A stretch of 64,000 bases of DNA from Sabethes cyaneus (taxonomy: Eukaryota > Arthropoda > Insecta > Diptera > Culicidae): the NCBI RefSeq assembly GCF_943734655.1, contig NC_071353.1, forward strand, positions 80,756,909-80,820,908, given 5' to 3'. The notes below the pieces were generated by a model that did not search any database, had not been told where the DNA came from, and saw nothing but the letters and a program-made list of their open reading frames with translations. Every line of letters starts with the position of its first letter. Within the stretch, counting starts at the first letter, position 1. Both the position numbers and the translations under genes were made by a program. This document shows, one piece after another, positions 57,001 to 64,000 of the stretch.

Positions 57001-59472
57001 GCCGGTACATTTTCTCCACGTCGGCAACGAATGCAATCTGGTGGATGCGGAATCGGATGTGGATCGACAGTAGATCTTCTTGAACGACGGGTCCAACTAA
57101 CTGTAAGTCGTTCACAGAGAATCCAGACGAGGTCTTGCAAGACGCGTTGTAGACGACTCGAATCTTCGTGGTAGTGCTGGACTCTTTGAATACCGGATGG
57201 TGCGGCAGGTAGCAGTGTGGCTGGGTTTCGTCTACTGGATCCACGAGTTTCACCATGTGGTTTAGGTGTTCGTATTCTTCCATGAAGCGACAGTAGGCCT
57301 CTTTGGTGGTTGGATCTCGCTTAAAACGTCTTTCGAGGTTTAACAAGCAACGTTCGGCAATGGTACGTGAATTACCGAGAGTAACGAGCGGATCGCGGGT
57401 GAGTGGCAAGGATACAACGTAACGACCCGACGAATCGCGAGTGGTGGTAGTGGCATATAGTTCTTCACAGAGATTTTCTTCGGTTGTGAACTTAGAACAC
57501 GGTTCGACAGCTTCTAACTCCCAGAATTTCTGGAGAGCTTGTTCCAAGTTTCGGTCCACAGTGGTGAGGTGACATACTCGGGGGATTTCGGATGATTGGA
57601 TTGATACCTTTCCTGTGACAGTCCATCCGTAAGCGGTCTCGACGAATACAGGTTGTCCTTCGCCGAACAATACCTTGTTGCCAGTGTGCAAGTCGTGGTA
57701 GATTTCCCCACCGACAATCATGTCAATGTCGGCTGGAATATGGAAGTATGGATCGGCTAACGTAACTTCAGGAAACTTCCACGATGACACACCAATTGCT
57801 GTAGTTGGTAGGCAAACTGTAGGTTTTTTCAGGATTAGGAAATCGAGTGTGGTACTGTACGAAAGCAGCTTGGATTTGATAGTAGCTGTCAATTTGCGTT
57901 TGATCTGCTTCGACGTTTCACCGATTCCTGACACGGCGATGTCTACTTTCGTACGACGGAGGTTGAGTGTATTGGCCAATTTCTTCGTAATGAAACTGCA
58001 CATGGAGCCCGAATCTAAAAGGGCGCGAGCGGAATGCTCCCTTCCGTTCTGGTCCATAACTAGGAGGTTGACAGTTTCCAACAGGACAGTGAATTGACAC
58101 GACTGTACCGACAAGCTTATTTGGGTGTTGGAATTCTCTGATCTGGGGTTCTTAGCGGCACTAGACGTGGATGGAATCGGTTGTTGGGTTGGTTGACCAG
58201 AAACGACAACTGATGTGGATTGAACCTTCGGTTCTACAGTTTTGTGCAGTAAGGTATGGTGTTTCTGGTGGCAATTATGGCAGTTATACTTGGATGTACA
58301 ATTCCGACTTTGGTGTCCAGAACGGAAACAGTTCCAGCATAGGCGCTTCTGGGTTACCAGCTCTCGGCGCTGGTGAACGGACATCTTGGAAAATGCTGGA
58401 CATTGGAAAAGGAAATGGCTCTCCGGACACGCAATACAATTCGGAGTATAGGATTTGGTTTCAGCCGTGGCGGAATTGGATACCATCTTGAATGGTTTCT
58501 TCTGGGTTTGTGTGGGACCGGCCACCTTCACTTGGCCGGGTTGAGTAGAACGATGATTCAAATCAGTGACGACGGACTTCAACATTCGTACCCGTTGATA
58601 CAGGAAGTCTACTAGCTGCTCGTACGTGACGTCGTCACTACTGCTAGTCTTTTCCTCCCAGGCTCGGAGGGTTGTAGGATCCAGCTTATAAATCAACAGA
58701 TTGATCAACGGAGTGTCCCAATAGCCGACAGGTTCCTTAAGCTTCGCCAATGCCTTGACATGTCGCTGATAATCGTCTACTAAATCGTGTAACTCCTTTG
58801 GGGATTCTCTCTTCAGTGGTGGGATATCATACAGGGCTCGGAATAATTGTCGCTTCAAATACCGTTTATTGTCGTAGCGCTTCAGTAAAGTGTCCCAGGT
58901 GAGTGCATAGTTGTCGGCTTCTATATTGATTGACTCAAACGGCTTATGAGCTTCTCCTTCCAAGGATTGTAGAAGGTACTGTAGCTTTGCTACTGTCGGA
59001 ATGTCCGCATTGGAATGGACCATGGATGTGAACGTGTCACGGAAGGAAAGCCATCGAGAGAAATCACCGTCAAATCTTGGAAGATCAATTTTTGGCAACC
59101 GTAGATGGAAACTAGTCGATGCTGGTTGATTGTTGGCTGTTAGTGATGTATTCAACACTGTTGACTGGTTCGGATCTGTGGAACGCTTCATCAGTAGAAA
59201 CCCCTTTGCAGAGCAAAATCTCGATTCGAAAACTGCTCGCTCTTCCATACGCTCCTCCAATTTTTCAGCGTCATCGTACTTCTCAATGTCCGCCTGCAGA
59301 TCTTGGAATTCGGTTAAATTCTGTCCAACGCCTCAAGTCGAATCGGAATTTGGTACACGTCATTCTCGTTGTCATACTGCTTTATGAACTTCTCTACGGA
59401 CTCTTGGATAACCAGCAACGCCTTTCGCTTTGTAAGGCAATCAGCCAACCTCTTCTCCGGTTTCGTAGACAT
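54098..59472 (-). CDS. BEL/Pao Gag-Pol polyprotein, one upstream frame break
   Basis: The main frame is open for 1720 codons (59260 to 54098). By residue of that frame: a gag-like region with LPKIDLPRFDGDFSRW near 56; Cys/His knuckles near 275-345 (CWNCFRSGHQSRNC); aspartic protease ALLDSGSM near 415; reverse transcriptase with FYVDDFLSG near 822; RNase H with FFSDAS near 1008; integrase zinc finger (HH...CHTC) near 1320-1355; integrase core with GIDYCGP near 1390, HSDNGTAF near 1453 and a Glu in GGLWEAAVKSAKNH near 1507; then the C-terminal domain with PGHFLIG and GRITKVHPGKDG. The natural start appears to be ATG 59472 (MSTKPEKRLAD); a one-base change near 59325 puts it out of frame with the rest. 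Whether this is a mutation or an assembly error cannot be told. Confidence 0.9.
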
Positions 59473-60027
59473 CTTGGCTCACTACACTTCAACCACTTTT
59501 CACTACCACCACAAATCGGAAATTACGGAAAACGGTACGTAAATCGGATAACGGACTCCTTCCCGGCGCGTCGTACCGTCTTCTACACGACGCGGATAAC
59601 GAAATTGACACAAATCGATCGTCAAAAATCCTTCCCGTCGCGGTGTGCCAATTTAACGCGAACGAAAACCCGAGAATGGCACGTAAATCGTACGTAAAGC
59701 TCCTTCCCGACGCGGCGTACCACTCACGCGAATCAACTTACCACGCACCACCACCAAATATAATGAAATAAAACGCAAATCAATTTTCAGTAGCAGCTTT
59801 TCGATTTATTTTATTCGCCAAATCTCTCTGGTCCAGCACACCGTTGCTGTATCAAAGCAACGTATCGAAAAGCTGCCTATTGTGGCCTTTATTCACTTTA
59901 CGCGCAATCACAATGGCGTAAAATAGCTTGGCTTGGACAGCACAAAGCTATTGCACGTGGCCGAACAACGAAATGGCTGTACTCACCGTACCTGCTGTAC
60001 GTTCCCTTCTGGTCGGGGCAACCTTCG
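59473..60027 (-). other. BEL leader between primer site and gag
   Basis: The 5' untranslated leader of the element. It contains three spaced variants of CTCCTTCCCGxCGCGxCGTAC (near 59547, 59630, 59700), which may be RNA packaging or structural repeats. Confidence 0.5.
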
Positions 60028-60045
60028 ATCCGGTTCGAAGGACCA
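60028..60045 (-). promoter_or_regulatory. Primer binding site, tRNA-Tyr type
   Basis: On the minus strand TGGTCCTTCGAACCGGAT lies 2 bases after the 5' LTR. Its complement ends ...TCGAAGGACCA, which fits the acceptor strand, discriminator and CCA of an insect tRNA-Tyr that begins CCTTCGA. The tRNA identity is from memory of fly tRNA-Tyr. Confidence 0.75.
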
Positions 60046-60047
60046 TA

Positions 60048-60765
60048 TGATGGGGGCTTACCCGTTCCGTACTCGAAGGATTTTCCACCGTCGCGAAATC
60101 GACGGCCCAGAAAGTCTGATCAGCACGATGAGTCCACCGGGGAATACGGGGCACAATGCCTCCGTCAATGGTTCTATTCACTGCCACTTGCACGGCTCTG
60201 TGCGAGTGTAAAATTACACTTTATGGAGATAAATTTGCACTTAATGCACAGGTATCGATCGTAGTCGCCACTAGACAATTAAGATCACTGAACAGATCGG
60301 GATTGGCACAAATTATAATTGCTTCCAGCCACTGTACTGGATTAATTTTGGAATTCTCTAAACTTGGATCACACGAGATGCGGTTTAGTATATGTACACG
60401 CTTGGATGGTATATTTCGTACTGACTATTATGTACAATTCTATCGCCTATTATCTACAATCATCACTATCAGTGGATATCGAATTGGTTTGCGAGTGCGC
60501 TCTATTAAATCTCTCCTCTCTTCATTCTTATCACCGCTTAGGGATGTTACATACAGTAACATATCAATTTTAATGTAGGTAATTCATTTTGATAATCATT
60601 ATAAATAGGTTTAAGTTTATCATTATTTAACTCAAATTTAGTTCAATTATAGTTTAAGTAGAATTAAGATCAATTGTAGTTTAGTTAGATTTAAGATCAA
60701 TTAGGATTATTTAGTGTAGGTAGAATTATGTACATTTTAGATTTAATAATTGATAATATTCATCA
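60048..60765 (-). repeat. 5' LTR of the BEL element
   Basis: 718 bp, identical to 53148-53865 at all but three sites. In the element's orientation it carries the promoter. No clear TATA box was settled by eye. Confidence 0.95.
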
Positions 60766-60770
60766 ATCAT

Positions 60771-62262
60771 TAAAGTCGGTTTAATGGCTCAAGAGATTAG
60801 AATTTTTAAGGAAAGAAAGGTGATAACCATAGTTTCTAGCGGAGACGGGGTGTGCCCCGTTACGGTATAGAAAAATATCACAAAGGATCATTATGAAATG
60901 TTAACGAAAATTTAACTTAAAAATATGCGTTACAAAATAAATGAAAGTTACTTTGCGTATTTGACTTCAGCATTATTATACCCATTCTATGTATAATTAC
61001 ATACCACAGATGCCATATTGTAAGCCATAAAATCCAAAGAAATATTCGCTGTTATGCATAAATGCATGAAATCTTCCAAATTTTCATGTCGTATGGTTGA
61101 AATGACAATTTAAAAAAAAACCCGAATTAATCCACCTAGCGGTGTGACCTAGCCTTTCTATTGCAACAATCATTATTTTTTATTTTTTCAGGAACATCTA
61201 TAATTAAGTTGACTCTATTTTTAAACAACAGTTCCTTAGTCCTCAAAATCCTTATTTAATAGTAAAATTCACAAAAACGTACTGCGTGCAATAATTATAT
61301 TTTCTCTCCTAGGGTGTGAAATATTTGTTAGTGTCATTTAATTTACTTCATCAACACCTTCTTTTCATATTTAAGTGATTTTAACATGTATGTAAACACA
61401 AAAGATCTGTAGATGGCCTTAACTTTTGGAGCTTCAGAGCAACATAAGAAGTTTGTTTTGAATTGACAACATGAAAAATGTGTTCATATAAAATGTGTAA
61501 TGTTTATATGAAAACTGTGGGTACAAATATCTTGATATTTTCACCACAGCTTTTTGACCATGCGCTCAAAAATTGTCATCTACCAAAACAAGAATTCTGC
61601 ATAATTACAAAAATAATTATTGTGCGAATATTTCCTTTTTCTCGTTTGAAAAAAAAGGATATCTAGAAGGTTGACCTCAAAATTTTTCTGTAAGTGATTT
61701 AAATGCTTGACTACAATTATGTAATATATCTTAGATGAAAACATAACTGGGTAGAGCATTAGATATAAAAAACGAAACAGAGAAATTAGGCTTTTCCTTA
61801 GCTGGCACTTCTTCAGATAATTAGTTTTGCACAAAACTTGAGCTTCTTTTGTATGTATTTTCATGAACTTGATCTCATCGTTTTTACGTTGTTGCCTGTT
61901 AGAGGGTTAAGGAAACTAGAGGAGTTAAAAGAAATAGTGTAATAGCAGCGCCATAAGCATGCTTGAGGTTGGAAAACTTTATCGTTTTTCAGCGCTTGCC
62001 TTTTTCGATAGTCGGTCCCACATGCGCCAAATTTGTTTGAAATTTGTATAAATTTATTTGGGAAAATCTACTCATTAACATTTTCAACCCTATACACCAC
62101 TATTCCTATATGCTTAAATCAACTGCTTTTCTTTGCTTCTGCTCGTCTAGTCCGATTGCGAGTGACAGCAAGTGAATAAAATGACAAATGAAGTATTTCT
62201 CACTTTTCTTGATATTGCAAAATTGCAAAGTTCCAAAATTGCAAATACATGGATACATATAA
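60771..62262. other. AT-rich DNA, no gene recognised
   Basis: The flank of the BEL element. GACGGGGTGTGCCCCGTTACGG at 60844-60865 contains a short hairpin. AATCCACCTAGCGGTGTGAC at 61129 is an inverted relative of the motif at about 47833. Nothing coding was recognised. Confidence 0.35.
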
Positions 62263-62474
62263 GCATACATACATGCATACATACATACATACATACATGC
62301 ATACATACATACATACATACATACATACATACATACATACATACATACATACATACATACATACATACATACATACATACATACATACATACATACATAC
62401 ATACATACATACATACATACATACATACATACATACATACATACATACATACATACATACATACATACATACAT
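62263..62474. repeat. (CATA)n microsatellite, about 212 bp
   Basis: Nearly pure CATA/TATG units with a few CATG variants at the left side. Long open frames of Met-Tyr-Val-Cys or Ile-His-Thr repeats across it are by-products. Confidence 0.95.
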
Positions 62475-62896
62475 AGATCCTGGTAGGGGAATGGGAACCC
62501 CATTCAGCGCCAGCGCCATGGCGTTAACGGTTGATCCACCCGGTGAGTTGGATAGGTGTGGTGGGGCGAGCCCTGGGCATGGCGAGTCTCCTAAAAAATG
62601 CCACAGAATTTCGAAACCAGCTCGTCAATGCGATCTGACACCGCTATAAGTGTCTTGCCCCGTCCTGATGGTGCTTGTGACATTAATCAATTACGTACGG
62701 TGAGTACATTAGGATTTGACGCTAAGAAGCTGGCTTCTGAGCCATAAGGAAGGGTGATACCTCCATGAAATGGCGAGTGGGTTAATGACTTGGTTGCCTC
62801 AGTCCCGATAAAACCTTGGCAGGCCTTCGGGTACGTTCAAAACTCGTTTCCAAAGTGGTGCTTTGGTAGTACTAGGATCAGTTGCAACATTCCTGA
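62475..62896 (+). other. Probable LINE leader
   Basis: G+C-richer than its surroundings and directly upstream of the ORF1-like frame, it reads like the 5' leader of that element (GTTGATCCACCCGGTGAGTT, GTGGGGCGAGCCC). There is no coding signal of its own. Confidence 0.4.
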
Positions 62897-63397
62897 TTGC
62901 GCCGATCTGGCTCTATGTTTGCAAAAAGCGGAGAATTATTGCGATCGCCAGTGTTGGAACGTGCGGTGTCAACAATGTTCAACAACAGCAGTGTTACTGC
63001 TGAGCAGCAAGAAGCACACATAAACGGTCGCGACTTTACCGAGATGCTTACACCGAAGTCTAGTAGAGGACTTCCAGGAGATGATTTCAAAAACACGAGG
63101 CTGGCACAGGCTACGGATAGGGTCACTAACCTCTACGAGTTCGTTAAAGTGAGAAGCAACGTCCACAATGAGATTAAGCAGCAAGTGATTGGTATTCAAA
63201 CTGTACTGAATGCCGCCAAAAGGGAGTACTTAGCGCTGATGAATAGAGCTGCAACTGCTGAATTAGCGCTGTCAGAACAAACCGAGATGGTAGAGGTCGG
63301 AGTACAGGTTACACCTCGGGCATTTCGTAACTTGCGCACCGAGAAACGAGATCATGACTCAAATGGTGTCTGTATGCATCAAAACAATCAGCAATAA
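62897..63397 (+). pseudogene. LINE ORF1-like N-terminal fragment
   Basis: An open frame of about 166 codons contains RLAQATDRVTNLYEFVKVRS, then NVHNEIKQQVIGIQTVLNAA and a further Ala/Glu-rich helix. This is a coiled-coil segment like the N-terminal part of ORF1 proteins in mosquito LOA/R1-group LINEs. It then stops after GVCMHQNNQQ with no zinc knuckles. The fragment is 3'-truncated, unusual for LINEs, so recombination or later deletion is likely. The family is tentative. Confidence 0.45.
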
Positions 63398-64000
63398 TGT
63401 AAAATGTTTAAAATGTATCTGTCTGTTGGTAGTCCAGTAATTCGGGGTCAAAATTAGGGTATTTTTATAATCAAAATTCTACAGTTCCTAAACAAGCAAA
63501 CATAGAGGTATACTATATTCAGCAAAGTCGTGTATTTTTACTATTTGTGCAACTTTGTAATACATGAAAAAGTCATACAACAATTACGAAAAGAGCTAAA
63601 ATAAAAAACTGATTTCACTAATTCATATACAATTAATAATATTTTTCTAGCTTCGCTGAAGAGATAGGGGGTTACAGTCTTCAGCAAAATTTCTTGTAAG
63701 GGTAGGCGGGGCAAGACCGCCCACTTAAGCAAAACCACCTGTGTAAAAAAAAGTTCCAGCTCAATTTCTAATTTATCTGCTTTAAATGAAAAATTGATCT
63801 GTTACCTACATGCAGGGATGGTTCCTCCTCAGAAGAAAAAAAGAGAAGAGAAAAATTCAAACTGTGCTCAGTCTTCAACGCGATTTATTCTGCTCCGTTT
63901 CATTTTAACTTTGCTCTTTCTTGCTGAACGCAGCTGTATGAGCAACCGCACACTGCGCTACTCATTGAGGAGAATGTTAATACACTTTGAATACGTTGAT
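63398..64000. other. AT-rich DNA with a possible MITE end
   Basis: No gene is seen. AGGGTAGGCGGGGCAAGACC at about 63699 has the look of a DNA-element terminus, but its partner is not within the window. Confidence 0.35.

Larger units (their letters stand above)
53148..60765 (-). mobile_element. BEL/Pao LTR retrotransposon, complete and young
   Basis: It is bounded by a 5-bp duplication ATCAT (53143-53147 and 60766-60770), with LTRs at 53148-53865 and 60048-60765 starting TGATGGGG and ending TTCATCA. Base-by-base comparison of the two 718-bp LTRs gives three differences. A tRNA-type primer site, a purine-rich stretch by the 3' LTR and one long polyprotein frame lie between them. BEL identity comes from the gag-like, protease, YVDD-type RT and integrase order with the long C-terminal integrase extension. 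All parts needed for movement are present except for one frame break near the start of the polyprotein. Confidence 0.95.

Noticed and set aside
53256..60578. Identical 140-aa frames in both LTRs, plus strand
   Set aside because: Identity follows from recent LTR duplication, and the frame is antisense to the element; no domain recognised.
62106..62519. Met-Tyr-Val-Cys and Ile-His-Thr repeat proteins
   Set aside because: By-products of the (CATA)n microsatellite.

Overview
This window looks like intronic or intergenic DNA from a large, repeat-choked insect genome, most likely a culicine (Aedes-like) mosquito. That is inferred from the mix of elements: R1-clade, RTE-like and CR1/jockey-like LINEs, a Penelope-like element with a GIY-YIG domain, a young BEL/Pao LTR retrotransposon, a tRNA-derived SINE, many MITEs and a Transib relic. 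No bacterial-style genes, rRNA, genuine tRNA gene or CRISPR array is visible. The host-gene signals are one clean internal exon on the minus strand (5760-5882, tomosyn/STXBP5-like) and a decayed copy of the CPSF2 (CPSF100) C-terminus (46192-46785, minus).

Layout. 1-5505: an R1 LINE 3' remnant split by a second R1 3' end (336-524) and by a 4.7 kb hAT-like element (562-5250). The hAT-like element itself holds a Transib element (1457-4430) with a RAG1-like transposase fragment, and a TA-flanked MITE (4648-5209). 5760-5882: host exon. 6009-8004: two inverted-repeat elements. 8537-8998: an uninterrupted (CA)231 microsatellite. 8999-15000: a nearly full-length but broken R1 element (minus) carrying a Penelope-like insertion (9074-10317) with a 14-bp target duplication. 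15916-18800: hAT-like and small MITEs and tandem repeats. 19660-26530: a CR1/jockey-like LINE (plus) broken by a SINE (21431-21933) and a TTAA-flanked MITE (24982-26199).

28356-31598 (minus) and 38827-42123 (plus): two full-length RTE-like LINEs of one family in opposite orientation, each with a 13-bp target duplication. Between them lies a 6.8 kb foldback structure (31841-38655) whose arms hold repeated TATA-box units (a 541-bp tandem array on the right), a 16-nt histone-type stem-loop and an exon-like ORF. Its centre holds BEL and LINE fragments. 42137-45600: dispersed repeats, a TA-flanked MITE, an RTE-type tail and a second SINE copy. 46192-51345: CPSF2 pseudogene, a 173-bp triplicate and an old RTE-like fragment. 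53148-60765: a BEL/Pao element with 718-bp LTRs that differ at 3 sites, a 5-bp target duplication, a tRNA-Tyr-type primer site and a 1720-codon polyprotein frame. 60771-64000: AT-rich repeat DNA, a (CATA)n array and a LINE ORF1-like fragment.

Insertion order can be read directly from the nesting: several empty sites can be rebuilt from target duplications, so the window works as a stratigraphic record of mobile-element activity. All identifications come from reading motifs by eye; no database search was run.
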